Shown here piece by piece: positions 34,855 through 43,835 of a stretch of 64,000 nt of DNA. Under the pieces are notes generated by a model. That model was not told where the DNA came from, made no database searches, and worked only from the letters and a program-made list of their open reading frames with translations. Origin of the DNA: Bacillota bacterium (lineage in GTDB: Bacteria > Bacillota > Bacilli > Paenibacillales > Paenibacillaceae); the NCBI GenBank assembly GCA_023391635.1, contig JAEWAQ010000052.1, positions 186,001 through 250,000 on the forward strand. Reading direction: 5' to 3'. Position 1 is the stretch's first letter, and each line of letters opens with the position of its first letter. The position numbers were made by a program, and so were the translations under genes.

Positions 34855-37743
34855 TTAGTCCTCCCCCAGCTTCAGCGCTTGATGGATGCGGATGCGGGAC
34901 AGCATGTACGTCAGGATGCCGATGCCGACGATCAGCATGAACCCGACCACGGCATACAACCGGACGAAATCTGCGGGATCGAAAATGACATGGAACGGCG
35001 GAACCAGACTGCCCGGGTTGAACGCGATCTGGAAATTCGGCACGTAAAGCCGACTGGCGATATTGCCGACTCCGATCCCGATCAGTATGGCCGCACCGGA
35101 AGTGAGCAGCTGTTCCAGCGCCAGCATCGCCACCAGTTGCCTGAGCGAAAGGCCGACCGCCCGCAGGATGCCGTTCTGCAGCGTCCTCCCTTTGAGCGAC
35201 AGCACCCAGTAGAGCAGGAATCCGACGAAGCTGATCAGGATCGAAATGATGAATCCGAGCGTCAGCACGCCGTTCAGCGCCATCAGGAACGGATCGTTCT
35301 TCGCCGCCGTCAGATCCGCGCGCGTATTGACGATGCTCGTGAGATTGAGCTTGGCGTCCTTGATGCCTTGATACAGCTCCTCCGTCGAAGCCCCGGGCGC
35401 CAGCTTCAACCATACCTGATAAGGCTCCAGGCCAAGCTGCAGCTGAATGCGGGACAAGTGGCCGACGATGAGCATCGGCGCGTTCGCCTTCGATTCCTTG
35501 TCGGAGGCGTTGACGGAGCCGAGCGGCGGGTTCGGGTTGAACGTCGGGAAATAATCGATGACGCCGAACACGGTGAACGGCTGCCGGTCCGTCCCTTCCC
35601 AGCCGATGAAGATCGTGTCTCCAGCTTTGACGTTGCGCTGTTCCGCCAGCGTCCGGGAGATGAGCACCCCCCGCGAGTCGGACGCGATCAGGTTCATGTA
35701 TTCATAGAAAGGATAAGCTAGCAGTCCCTCCGGAAACCAGGACGTGCGGCCGAAGTCATCGGTGTCGATGCCGATCAGTTGCGCCGTGCCGGACTCTTCC
35801 CCCGAGCTGAACACTGCCGCCTTCTTCACGAATACTTTGGCGACCGACGCAGCGCCGGGCAGTTCCTTATAAGGCTCGAACGGCGGCTCCAAATAGTGGA
35901 TCGGCCCTTTGACCGCCTGCGCGGCGGACGCGTCGGGCGGTCCCCCCATTTCGGAAATATCCGGCGGCTTGTCGTTCGGCCATTCCGATTGCAGCACGAA
36001 CTCGGCCCCGTTGCCGTAGCGGATGCGGTCTTCCGTATTGTTGTTCAGCGTCCTGGCGGCGCCGGCGCTGAAGACGCCGATGGCAATCGTCAGCACGAGG
36101 AAGATCATTAGAAACTGGTACTGGCTGCTCGAACGGCCGACCTGGATCAACGTGGCGTAGAGCGACGGCGGCCACCATTTGCGACCGAGCCAATAGACCA
36201 ACCTCAGCATATACGGGTACAAGCGCAGCAGCAGCAATCCGCCCCCGACGACAAACAGCGCGGGAATGATGAATTGTAGCGGATCGATGCTGAGATCGTC
36301 CGAGCTGAGACCCAGATTGCGGATATCGTCCAGCTTCGAACGGAAGTTAAACAGGCCGTAGATCGAGACGCCCAGCGCCAGCACATCGAGGAACGCCTTG
36401 TGCCAAAGCGGCAGCTTCTGATGCCGGGCCATCTGCTGCTTGTGTCCAACGATCGTCACGCGGGTGGCCAGCAGCACCGGAATCAATGTCATCAGGAACG
36501 CGGCTCCGGCCGCGACCGCGCCATAGACGTAAGCTTCCTGATTCAGATGCACCGTCATGCGGGCGCGCTGCACGAAGGCCAGGAAGCCGTTCGAAGCGCC
36601 GAGGATATCGGTCAATTTCAAGCCGATCACAGGCCCTAGCGCCAAGGCAACCCCGCATAAGATCAGACTCTCCACCGAGAAGGATGCGACGACTTGCCAT
36701 CTGGCGGCGCCGCGGCTGCGCAGGATCGCGATCTCGTTGCGCTGACGGTCCACGATCAGGTTCGATACCATGAACATGTAGAAACCGAGCATGATGAGCA
36801 CGGGCACGTTCAGCGACCACATCAGGGTGCGCAGCTTCTTCGCCCGCTCGAAATACGTCTCGATCGTCTTCAGCGCCGGCGCCCTGAACTCCGTCTGGTA
36901 TTGCCCCACAGCCGCGCTTATCAAGCCCTTGGTCATCTTGTCGGTGTCCAGGAAGCCTTGCACGTTCCGCAATTCCATCTTCGTGTAGTCCATGACGAAG
37001 TACCAGCCGGCTGCCGTGACCGGCACTTTGCTCTGTGCGATGAATTCCGATTCGAACAGCCGCTCGTCCAGGACGAACGCGCTGGTCAGATCGCTCAGGC
37101 TGGTATTGCGGAAATACGGGTCGTCGTCCTGCTTCTTCACGAATACGCCGACCGGTTTGATGTTGATCGGCGCGGGCCACTTGGAATCGCTCAGGACGAG
37201 TTCCGTATCCAGCACCGCATTGAAGTTGCTTAGCGCCCGTTCGGTGACGAGCACTTCGTAAGCGCCGTCCACCGGCTTGTCTGCCGGCATGCGGCCATCG
37301 GTCAGCCGAATGTGATCCGCCAGACCGCTGAACATGCGCAAGGAGGCGCTCGGCTTGCTCTTCTTCGGATCGTTGCGCGCTTCTTCCGCGAAGGTGACGA
37401 GTCCCGACCGCGTACGTATCTCGCGAACAAGTGCCTGCACGGGGATACCGAAGCCGGGCCCGGCTTCCTCCTCCATATAACGATCGATCTGACTCATCAC
37501 GCGGCGCCGCTCATCATCCGGCTGATTGTAGAAAGACACCTGCCCCCAGTAGGTGCCGGGATAGACGCCGCTTGTCGTCTGCGACGTTTCCAGGTCCTTC
37601 ACGAGCATCCGCGACAGGATCGCCTCCGAGTAGATCGGCATCGTGCTGACAAGCGCCACCGACATCAGCATGCCGAGCAGCAGGCTGGATACGAGCCACT
37701 TATTTTGCAGCATTTTGCGGAAGATCATGACGAATAATGCCAC
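34855..37743 (-). CDS. FtsX-like ABC permease (large, MacB-type)
   Basis: This 962-residue membrane protein has an N-terminal helix (VSSLLLGMLMSVALVSTMPI), a large external domain (about 45-300), a first FtsX-type core of membrane helices (about 310-500), a second external domain, and a second core near the C terminus (GVLTLGFIISILISFVGFLL). The two-core layout fits the long Firmicutes permeases that work with separate ATPases. GTG 37743 is chosen, as GGAGG lies 7 bases upstream; TTG 37749 is too close. With two ATPase genes and an adaptor in the same operon it probably exports or extracts an envelope-active compound. Confidence 0.82.
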   Translation of the reverse strand: MALFVMIFRKMLQNKWLVSSLLLGMLMSVALVSTMPIYSEAILSRMLVKDLETSQTTSGVYPGTYWGQVSFYNQPDDERRRVMSQIDRYMEEEAGPGFGIPVQALVREIRTRSGLVTFAEEARNDPKKSKPSASLRMFSGLADHIRLTDGRMPADKPVDGAYEVLVTERALSNFNAVLDTELVLSDSKWPAPINIKPVGVFVKKQDDDPYFRNTSLSDLTSAFVLDERLFESEFIAQSKVPVTAAGWYFVMDYTKMELRNVQGFLDTDKMTKGLISAAVGQYQTEFRAPALKTIETYFERAKKLRTLMWSLNVPVLIMLGFYMFMVSNLIVDRQRNEIAILRSRGAARWQVVASFSVESLILCGVALALGPVIGLKLTDILGASNGFLAFVQRARMTVHLNQEAYVYGAVAAGAAFLMTLIPVLLATRVTIVGHKQQMARHQKLPLWHKAFLDVLALGVSIYGLFNFRSKLDDIRNLGLSSDDLSIDPLQFIIPALFVVGGGLLLLRLYPYMLRLVYWLGRKWWPPSLYATLIQVGRSSSQYQFLMIFLVLTIAIGVFSAGAARTLNNNTEDRIRYGNGAEFVLQSEWPNDKPPDISEMGGPPDASAAQAVKGPIHYLEPPFEPYKELPGAASVAKVFVKKAAVFSSGEESGTAQLIGIDTDDFGRTSWFPEGLLAYPFYEYMNLIASDSRGVLISRTLAEQRNVKAGDTIFIGWEGTDRQPFTVFGVIDYFPTFNPNPPLGSVNASDKESKANAPMLIVGHLSRIQLQLGLEPYQVWLKLAPGASTEELYQGIKDAKLNLTSIVNTRADLTAAKNDPFLMALNGVLTLGFIISILISFVGFLLYWVLSLKGRTLQNGILRAVGLSLRQLVAMLALEQLLTSGAAILIGIGVGNIASRLYVPNFQIAFNPGSLVPPFHVIFDPADFVRLYAVVGFMLIVGIGILTYMLSRIRIHQALKLGED

Positions 37744-37756
37744 TGACAAGCCTCCT

Positions 37757-38779
37757 CTACTGAAGGATCACTTCCTGCCCTTCCTCCAGGCCTTTCAAAA
37801 TTTCAACCGCGGTAGGCGTAACCAACCCCTGCTCGACGTCGATTTCGCGAATGCGCTTCTCTTCTTCCAGCACGCGGACGAACGTGCGGCCCAGGTACGA
37901 ACGCAGACCGCTTCTCGGAATGATGAGCGTGTCGTCTTTCTGCTGCGTCACGATTTCCACATTGACCGAAGAGCCGATCTCGGCGTCCTGCGGCAGCTCG
38001 GCCAATTCGATATACAGCGTCTTCGAATACTTCTCCTGCAAATCTTTATTCATCGTGAGCGGCGCGGAGCTTGGCGTCTGGACGACTTTGCCTTCTACCT
38101 TCTTGTCCTTCAAAGCGACCACCGTGGCCATGCCGACCTCCGCCTCCCTCACGTCTGACGCGTTGTCCACGCGCAGCGCCACCCGCAGCTTGGAAGGATC
38201 CGCAACGGTGACCAGGATTTGATAGGCACCGACCATATCGCCTTCCTTCAAGCCCTCAACGAAAATCACCTGACCGTCGATCTCCGAGACGAGCTGCCTG
38301 CTGTCGAGCTGCTGCTTCAACCGGTCGTATTTGATTTGCTCGATTTCCATCTGGAGGGTGGCGATTCGCACTTCGTCCTCGCCTGCTCCCCGGGCCTTCC
38401 GGAACGCCAGCCTGGCCTTCTCCAGAGCCAGCTCCTGCTCCTTGAGCTTAAGGTCCAGGCCTTCCACGGTCAGCTGCACCAGCACGTCGCCCTTCTTCAC
38501 CTGATCGCCGCTCTTGACGGCAACGCTACTCACTCTTCCGCCATCTCCCGTGAATTGCGCGTAACTCGTGGCGACCGATTCCAGATAGCCGATTCCGCTA
38601 ATCTTCTTGACGATCGATCCTTTCTCGACCTTGACCGTGCTGTAATTTTCTTGCGCGGGCTTGACGAGCGGAGGCGTCAAGGCGCTCTCTTCCTTGGGAA
38701 GCAACGAACAGCCGGACAGCGTCGCGGCAAGCAGGGCGGCGGCGGCCAGCGTAGTAATCGACTTAAGGCTGCGCGGCAA
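37757..38779 (-). CDS. MacA/HlyD-like efflux adaptor lipoprotein
   Basis: This 340-residue adaptor has a lipoprotein signal (LAATLSGCS), then a biotinyl-lipoyl-like hairpin domain (VSSVAVKSGDQVKKGDVLVQL), a short coiled-coil (LKEQELALEKARLAFRKARG), and a beta-barrel plus membrane-proximal domain (GSSVNVEIVTQQKDDTLIIP). It should sit on the outer face and link to the FtsX permease. Its start is unusual: GGAGG abuts an ATG at 38788, too close to serve it, while a TTG at 38779 has ideal spacing of 9. The gene begins inside the end of the upstream ATPase gene (17-base overlap). Confidence 0.82.
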   Translation of the reverse strand: MPRSLKSITTLAAAALLAATLSGCSLLPKEESALTPPLVKPAQENYSTVKVEKGSIVKKISGIGYLESVATSYAQFTGDGGRVSSVAVKSGDQVKKGDVLVQLTVEGLDLKLKEQELALEKARLAFRKARGAGEDEVRIATLQMEIEQIKYDRLKQQLDSRQLVSEIDGQVIFVEGLKEGDMVGAYQILVTVADPSKLRVALRVDNASDVREAEVGMATVVALKDKKVEGKVVQTPSSAPLTMNKDLQEKYSKTLYIELAELPQDAEIGSSVNVEIVTQQKDDTLIIPRSGLRSYLGRTFVRVLEEEKRIREIDVEQGLVTPTAVEILKGLEEGQEVILQ

Positions 38780-39446
38780 TTTGTCCATCCTCCAATTCAT
38801 ATACATGATCGACGATTTCCATGATGGCCGGATCGTGCGTCGTCAGAATGACCGTCATGCCCTGATGGACCAGATCGCGGAACACCTTCATGATCTGAAG
38901 CCCCGTCCGGCTGTCGAGTTCGGCCGTCGGCTCGTCCGCGAGCAAGAGCTTCGGCCGATGCGCGATCGCGCGGGCGATGGCCGTGCGCTGCTGCTCGCCG
39001 CCCGACATCTCGAACGGCCGATGATGCATCCTGGCTTTCAATCCCACTTGCTCAAGCGCATGCACCGCTGCTTCCTTGCGCTCCTTCTTGGGGAAATCGG
39101 CAATGCGCAAAATAAACTCCACGTTCTCGTAGGCGGACATAAGCGGGATCAGGGCAAACGACTGGAAAATAAGCCCCATCTGCGTGCGCCTGATCTCGTC
39201 GCGCTCGCGGTCCGTCAGCTTCGTCACCTCCCGGCCGCCGAAGAGGATCGTTCCTTCCGTCGGCCGATCCAGCGCGCCAAGCAAATTGATCAGCGTCGTC
39301 TTGCCGGAGCCAGACCGGCCTTTGAAGGCGACCAGCTTGCCCGGCGGAATGGCGATATCAACGCCCTTCAGTACGGTAACGGCGCCTGAGCCGCGGCCGA
39401 ATACCCGCTTAATGCCCGATGCCTGAAGCAGATTCGCCTCGCTCAC
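38763..39446 (-). CDS. MacB/LolD-type ABC ATPase (second)
   Basis: This 227-residue ATPase has Walker A GRSGSGKTT (residues 43-51), signature MSGGEQQR, Walker B LLLADEP and the switch His in TTHDP. It has no extra C-terminal domain, unlike the ATPase at 33964. The GTG at 39446 follows AAGGAAGGTGA by 8 bases. The start lies 38 bases inside the end of the LacI gene, so translation is probably coupled. Two different ATPases beside one permease could form a heterodimer. Confidence 0.83.
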   Translation of the reverse strand: MSEANLLQASGIKRVFGRGSGAVTVLKGVDIAIPPGKLVAFKGRSGSGKTTLINLLGALDRPTEGTILFGGREVTKLTDRERDEIRRTQMGLIFQSFALIPLMSAYENVEFILRIADFPKKERKEAAVHALEQVGLKARMHHRPFEMSGGEQQRTAIARAIAHRPKLLLADEPTAELDSRTGLQIMKVFRDLVHQGMTVILTTHDPAIMEIVDHVYELEDGQIAAQP

Positions 39447-40521
39447 CCAAAGTGTCACCTTCCTTTCGTTGATGCTTGACGCGGGAATGGCTTGCACGGG
39501 CGATTGACCGCCGGTCCAGCAAGACGGGAGGGACCTGCTCCACTCGCCCGTGCTGCCCGGACAGCAGTTCCAGCAGCATCGTAGCGGCGTGTCCGGCGTA
39601 GCGTTCCCGCGAATGCCGAATGGTCGTCAGCGGCGGAACGGTGTACGCAGAATACGTATCCCCGTCATACCCGCAGATCGAGATCTGCTTCGGCACCGCG
39701 ATACCCTGTTCGACCAACGCCTGGATGGCGCCAGCCGCCATCAGATCGCTCGCGCAGAACACGGCCGTCATATCGGGACGGCGGTCGAGCAGGGACAGGA
39801 TCGCCCGGCCGCCGCTCGCGCCGGAGAAGTCGCCGTCCGCGAGCAAATCCTGCGCATGTTCGATGCCGCGTTCGGCAAGCGCCGCGCGGAATCCTTGGTG
39901 GCGTTCCTGCGTAATGCGCAGCCCGGCCGGTCCGCGAATGTGCCCGATCTGCTTGTGCCCTGCCGCGAGCAAGCTTTGCGCAGCCATTCTTCCGCCTGCA
40001 TAATCGTCGGACAGCACCGAAGAGCAGTGCGGTCCGACCGCGCCTTCGAAATTGACGCAAGGCACGCCAAGCTCCAGCGCTTCTTGCATGAGCGGATGCC
40101 GTTCCATGAAGGCGGGAAGCATGATGCATGCCTCCAAGCCCCGCGATCCGATGCAATAGGCAAGCCGTCTGGGCGGGTAGTTCGACAGCGGTATCGAGAA
40201 GAAGATCGCGTCCTTCCCGATTCGCTGCATCTCCCGCTGCAGCGCCGGCAGCATGAAGACGAACCCGTTCGAAGCTTCGGACGGGAATTCCGGCATGAAG
40301 ATTCCGACAAGTCCGCTGCCCTTCCCGACCAACTGTTTGGCGCCGAGGTTCGGCACATAGCCGATCTCCTCCGCCTTCTCAAGCACCCGCCTGCGTGTCT
40401 CGGCATTGACGCCGTACACCCCGTTCAACGCGCGGGACACGGTGCTGGCCGAGAGTTGAAGCGCTTTCGCGATCGTGCTGATGGCCGGCCGCAAATCCCG
40501 AGATGCCTGTTCCTGTTTCAT
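39409..40521 (-). CDS. LacI family regulator heading the MacAB operon
   Basis: This 370-residue repressor has a LacI helix-turn-helix (ISTIAKALQLSASTVSRALN, about 15-34) and a sugar-binding-protein-like sensor (GLVGIFMPEFPSEASNGFVF onward, with PKQISICGYDGD later). It is controlled by its own promoter and a perfect 12-base palindrome (40549-40560). Its 3' end overlaps an ABC ATPase gene, so the regulator is co-transcribed with an export system. That is an odd pairing for a LacI protein, which usually senses sugars. The C-terminal tail of about 40 residues beyond the sensor is long and basic. Confidence 0.87.
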   Translation of the reverse strand: MKQEQASRDLRPAISTIAKALQLSASTVSRALNGVYGVNAETRRRVLEKAEEIGYVPNLGAKQLVGKGSGLVGIFMPEFPSEASNGFVFMLPALQREMQRIGKDAIFFSIPLSNYPPRRLAYCIGSRGLEACIMLPAFMERHPLMQEALELGVPCVNFEGAVGPHCSSVLSDDYAGGRMAAQSLLAAGHKQIGHIRGPAGLRITQERHQGFRAALAERGIEHAQDLLADGDFSGASGGRAILSLLDRRPDMTAVFCASDLMAAGAIQALVEQGIAVPKQISICGYDGDTYSAYTVPPLTTIRHSRERYAGHAATMLLELLSGQHGRVEQVPPVLLDRRSIARASHSRVKHQRKEGDTLGERGESASGIGH

Positions 40522-40548
40522 CGCATGACCACATTTCCGATCGTTTTC

Positions 40549-40560
40549 GCAAACGTTTGC
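40549..40560. promoter_or_regulatory. LacI operator (autoregulatory)
   Basis: GCAAACGTTTGC is a perfect 12-base palindrome, as favoured by LacI-family proteins. It covers about +7 to +18 relative to the predicted start of the LacI transcript, so the repressor likely limits its own operon. Confidence 0.72.
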
Positions 40561-40573
40561 AAACTACCTTTTC

Positions 40574-40602
40574 AATATACGAATCGGCAGAAGATGCGTC
40601 AA
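40574..40602 (-). promoter_or_regulatory. SigA-type promoter of the LacI-MacAB operon
   Basis: On the minus strand a -35 TTGACG (40602-40597) and a -10 TATATT (40579-40574) are separated by 17 bases, five of six matches each. This is among the best promoters in the window. Confidence 0.72.
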
Positions 40603-40738
40603 GTCTATTTTTATGATATTTATAGCAAATATATTGGCTTTTTCCTTGCTAGGCGAAATGTGCCTGCGTTCCTCTATCCCACCGTCCGACCGCCGACCGC
40701 CAACATTAGCCGCCTGTGTTCCATTATCCTGTCGTCGT

Positions 40739-40767
40739 TTGCGAAATGCCAGGATTTATCGTATGCT
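40739..40767 (+). promoter_or_regulatory. SigA-type promoter of the RpiR-nagBA genes
   Basis: A -35 TTGCGA (40739-40744) and a -10 TATGCT (40762-40767) are separated by 17 bases. The start codon of the RpiR gene lies 75 bases downstream. Confidence 0.55.
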
Positions 40768-40773
40768 TTTTAT

Positions 40774-40786
40774 GAAAATTATTTTC
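40774..40786. promoter_or_regulatory. Candidate operator palindrome for the RpiR regulator
   Basis: GAAAATTATTTTC is a perfect 13-base palindrome (one central base) at about the transcription start of the predicted nag promoter. It would suit autoregulation by the RpiR protein, but AT-rich palindromes also occur by chance. Confidence 0.4.
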
Positions 40787-40841
40787 CTGTTCTGTTGTCA
40801 TTACAAAAAACTAATTCCCTCCGTTAAAGGAGTGACCGCGA

Positions 40842-41699
40842 TTGAGCATACTGGCTGCTATACGCGAGCAAATGGAAGGCCTTCATGCCAAAGAAAGGGA
40901 GTTGGCCGCCTACGTGCTGGAGCAGCCACAAGAAGCGGCGCAGCTTACCATCACCGAATGGGCCCGGCGCACGGGAAGCAGCACCTCCACCATCTCGCGT
41001 TTTTGCAGACTGTTTCATTTTCAGAACTTCCAGGAATTTAAACGAATGCTGGCGGCTGAACTCGCAGGCTCGGCCGGGCCGACACAGTACCAGGACATCG
41101 TGGCGGGCAAACCGCTGTCCGAGATCGTGTCCGCCATCACCGCGAACCATCTGCGCTCTCTGACGGATACGGTCGGGCTGCTCGACTTGGCGCAGCTGCG
41201 GCAAGCGATCGACTTGCTGCATGGGGCGGGCAGAATCGACCTGTACGGCTCCGGCACGTCCGGTACGGTCGCCCAGGATTGCTGGAGCAAGCTCGTGCGG
41301 ATCGGCAAATCGGCCGCCGTCTATGCCGATCCGCATATGCAGCTCACTTCGGCTTCATCGCTCGGCCCTGATGACCTGGCCATCGGCATCTCGTATTCCG
41401 GGGAGACGCCGGAGACGGTCCACGCTCTGCGCTGCGCGGCCGAACAGGGATCCGCCACGATCTCGATCACGAAGTTCGGTTCGAATACGCTGGCCGGCCT
41501 GGCCGACGTGCATCTGTTCACCTCCACCTCCGAAGCCGGCATGCGCCGCGGCGACATGGCGTCCCGCATGGCCGCGCTCCATGTGGTCGATATTCTGTTC
41601 ACGGGGCTCGTCAGTGAACATTTCGACGAATACGTCCCCCGATTGGAGCATTCCTTCCAGTCCGTACGCCAATACACGCAAACCAACTTACACCCATAG
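40842..41699 (+). CDS. RpiR/MurR family regulator with SIS domain
   Basis: This 285-residue regulator has an N-terminal helix-turn-helix (QLTITEWARRTGSSTSTISRFC, about 34-55) and a C-terminal sugar-isomerase (SIS) domain (RIDLYGSGTSGTVAQDCWSK and GISYSGETPETVHALRCA), which binds phosphosugars. The start is TTG, with AAAGGAGTGA 6 bases upstream. It leads nagB and nagA, so an amino-sugar phosphate such as glucosamine-6-phosphate or N-acetylmuramate-6-phosphate is the likely effector. It ends 15 bases before nagB. Confidence 0.88.
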   Translation: MSILAAIREQMEGLHAKERELAAYVLEQPQEAAQLTITEWARRTGSSTSTISRFCRLFHFQNFQEFKRMLAAELAGSAGPTQYQDIVAGKPLSEIVSAITANHLRSLTDTVGLLDLAQLRQAIDLLHGAGRIDLYGSGTSGTVAQDCWSKLVRIGKSAAVYADPHMQLTSASSLGPDDLAIGISYSGETPETVHALRCAAEQGSATISITKFGSNTLAGLADVHLFTSTSEAGMRRGDMASRMAALHVVDILFTGLVSEHFDEYVPRLEHSFQSVRQYTQTNLHP

Positions 41700-41714
41700 A
41701 GGAGAGAGTAAACG

Positions 41715-42443
41715 ATGAACATCTGGACTTACGACAAGGAAGAACAATTGAACGAATCCGCGGCAGCCATCATTTCCAGCTTGATCCGGACCAATCCGCG
41801 CGCGGTGCTGGGACTGGCGACCGGCGGGACGCCCGTCGGCATCTACAAGCATCTGACGAACGACTATGCGCGCGGAATGTTCAGTTGCCGCGACGTGACG
41901 ACGTTCAACCTGGATGAATATGTCGGCTTGCCTGCCGATCACGCCCAGAGTTATCGCAAGTACATGGAGGAGCATCTGTTCCGCCATATCGATCTGCCGG
42001 CCGATCAGGCGCATATCCCGAACGGAAACGCAGCCGATCCGGAAGCGGAGTGCCGCGCATACGACGCCATGATCGAGCAAGCCGGGCAACTCGACCTGCA
42101 GTTGCTGGGGCTTGGACATAACGGGCATATCGGCTTCAATGAGCCGGCAGCGGCTTTGACTTCGGGAACGCATGTCGTCGAACTGGCGGAGGAGACGCGG
42201 CGCGCCAACGCCCGCTTCTTCGATTCGATGGAGCAGGTGCCGCGTCAGGCGCTCACGATGGGTGTCGGCACCATCCTGAAGGCGAAGCTGGTGCTGCTCG
42301 TCGTCAAAGGCGCGGACAAGGCGGATATTGTGAAGCAAGCACTGCATGGCCCGATCACGACGGAGTGCCCCGCTTCGCTGCTGCAGACGCACCCCCGGTT
42401 AATCGTGCTGCTGGACCGGGCAGCGGCAGGAAAGTTAGCTTGA
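41715..42443 (+). CDS. nagB: Glucosamine-6-phosphate deaminase
   Basis: This 242-residue enzyme converts glucosamine-6-phosphate to fructose-6-phosphate and ammonia. It has LGLATGGTPVGIYK (phosphate loop), the catalytic aspartate D67 in FNLDEYVG, and the H138/E143 pair in GHNGHIGFNEP. Its length matches Bacillus NagB, lacking the extended C terminus of the allosteric E. coli enzyme. GAGGAGAGAG precedes the ATG. It lies between the RpiR regulator and nagA, feeding amino sugars into glycolysis. No glmS-type ribozyme lies upstream. Confidence 0.93.
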   Translation: MNIWTYDKEEQLNESAAAIISSLIRTNPRAVLGLATGGTPVGIYKHLTNDYARGMFSCRDVTTFNLDEYVGLPADHAQSYRKYMEEHLFRHIDLPADQAHIPNGNAADPEAECRAYDAMIEQAGQLDLQLLGLGHNGHIGFNEPAAALTSGTHVVELAEETRRANARFFDSMEQVPRQALTMGVGTILKAKLVLLVVKGADKADIVKQALHGPITTECPASLLQTHPRLIVLLDRAAAGKLA

Positions 42444-42460
42444 GCGGAGGCGATCGGAAA

Positions 42461-43663
42461 ATGAACGGGGCTAGCGGAATCGGCGGCAACTTCATCCTGG
42501 AGCATGCAAAATTGCTCTCGCCTGACGGCGTGTTGGAAGATGCATTCATCCGGGTGCGAAACGGGATTATCGAAGACATAGGGAGCGACGCCGCGGATGC
42601 CTTGCGCGACCCTGAAGATTGGCAGACGACAGCGACGCGGATCGACGTCCAAGGAAGCTGGGTGCTGCCGGGCTTCGTCGATATGCACGTGCATGGCGGG
42701 GCGGGCCATGATTTCATGGATGCGGACGACGAAGGGCTTCGCGCTATCACCCGCTTTCACGCATCGCATGGCACAACTTCGATGCTGGCAACGTCGCTTA
42801 CCGCATCGCGCGAAGATCTGACTGCCATGCTGGCGCGCGTGCATCGGTTCCGGCACGGGGATATGCCATACGCGCGGCTGGTGGGCGTGCACCTGGAAGG
42901 GCCGCATGTCAGCCTAAAGTGGAAAGGCGCGCAAAATCCGGCCTACATCCTTCCGCCGCAGCCGGAATGGCTAGACGACTGGGTTCGCGCCTATCCCGGA
43001 TTGATCAAGATGCAGACGCTCGCGCCGGAGCTTCCGGGGGCACCGGCATATATCGGGAAGCTGGCGGAAGTCGGCGCGATCCCGGCCTGCGGGCATACGG
43101 ATGCGACCTACGAGGAGTTGACGAGCGCGGCAGAGCGCGGCTTGCGGCAAGCGGTACACACGTTCAATGCCATGCGTCCCTACCACCATCGCGAGCCGGG
43201 AACCGTCGGCGCGGTGTTGACCGATGAACGCATCATGGCGGAAATCATCGCCGACGGCCATCATGTGCACCCGGCCGGCATCAAGATGCTGGTCGCCGCC
43301 AAGGGGATTGACCGGGTCATTGTGATCACCGATGCCATGTCCGCTGCCGGACAGCCCGACGGCGAGTACGATCTTGGCGGGCTGCAGGTCGTCATGCAAG
43401 GAGGCGTAGCGCGGCTGAAAGACGGCGACAGCCTGGCCGGCAGCACGCTGACGATGATCGACGCGTTCCGCTTCATGGTGCGCGAGGTCGGCGTATCCAT
43501 TGAAGCGGCCAGCCTCATGGCAAGCGCCAATCCGGCACGGCAGCTCGGCATGGATGGCGAGATCGGCTCGCTTGCACCCGGCCGGCGCGCCGACATGCTG
43601 CTGGTGGACGATGCGTTGGAGCTCCGCCAGGTGTGGGTCGGCGGGTCGCCGATGCTAGGTTAA
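42461..43663 (+). CDS. nagA: N-acetylglucosamine-6-phosphate deacetylase (copy 2)
   Basis: This 400-residue deacetylase has the full set of NagA motifs: GFVDMHVHGGAGHDFMD, HGTTSML, GVHLEGPHVSLKWKGAQNP, ACGHTDATYEE, HTFNAMRPYHHREPG and ITDAMSAAGQPDGEYDLGG. The start ATG lies 11 bases after GGAGG; a longer frame would begin inside nagB. As the partner of nagB under the RpiR regulator it is probably the housekeeping copy. The copy at 3405 belongs to the LacI sugar locus. Confidence 0.92.
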   Translation: MNGASGIGGNFILEHAKLLSPDGVLEDAFIRVRNGIIEDIGSDAADALRDPEDWQTTATRIDVQGSWVLPGFVDMHVHGGAGHDFMDADDEGLRAITRFHASHGTTSMLATSLTASREDLTAMLARVHRFRHGDMPYARLVGVHLEGPHVSLKWKGAQNPAYILPPQPEWLDDWVRAYPGLIKMQTLAPELPGAPAYIGKLAEVGAIPACGHTDATYEELTSAAERGLRQAVHTFNAMRPYHHREPGTVGAVLTDERIMAEIIADGHHVHPAGIKMLVAAKGIDRVIVITDAMSAAGQPDGEYDLGGLQVVMQGGVARLKDGDSLAGSTLTMIDAFRFMVREVGVSIEAASLMASANPARQLGMDGEIGSLAPGRRADMLLVDDALELRQVWVGGSPMLG

Positions 43664-43681
43664 CGCAGGAGACAATGGTGC

Positions 43682-43710
43682 TGCCGGGAAGCATGTCGGG
43701 CAAGGTCAAG
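43682..43710. repeat. 29-base copy of a segment in the 43836 glycosidase gene
   Basis: These 29 bases match 45218-45246 inside the large glycosidase gene with a single mismatch. Here the copy lies between the nagA stop and the terminator hairpin, outside any gene. It may be a scrap of a duplicated domain. Confidence 0.6.
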
Positions 43711-43711
43711 C

Positions 43712-43753
43712 AAAAAAACACTCCCCGCGGTTGTTCGTTCGCTACGCGGGGAG
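43712..43753 (-). terminator. Strong intrinsic terminator of the YesMN/Lpl/glycosidase operon
   Basis: The arms CTCCCCGCG (43721-43729) and CGCGGGGAG (43745-43753) form a nine-base GC stem. On the minus strand the stem is followed after two bases by seven T's, the best terminator in the window. It lies 80 bases beyond the stop of the large glycosidase gene. Confidence 0.85.
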
Positions 43754-43835
43754 CGCGCTTGCCGTTCCTGCTTATAGCCGGGTCTTCGCAAATGCCAGAA
43801 AACAGCGTCCACTATCTTGCCATAGCATTAAACGA

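Larger units (their letters stand above)
40522..40841. other. Divergent control region between LacI-MacAB and nag operons
   Basis: These 320 bases contain no gene. They hold a strong minus-strand promoter with an operator for the LacI gene, and a plus-strand promoter and AT-rich palindrome before the RpiR-nagBA genes. The long middle part (40603-40738) is AT-rich with nothing recognised. Confidence 0.7.

Noticed and set aside
41700..41714. glmS-type ribozyme or riboswitch before nagB
   Set aside because: Only 15 bases separate the RpiR gene and nagB, too little for such an element.
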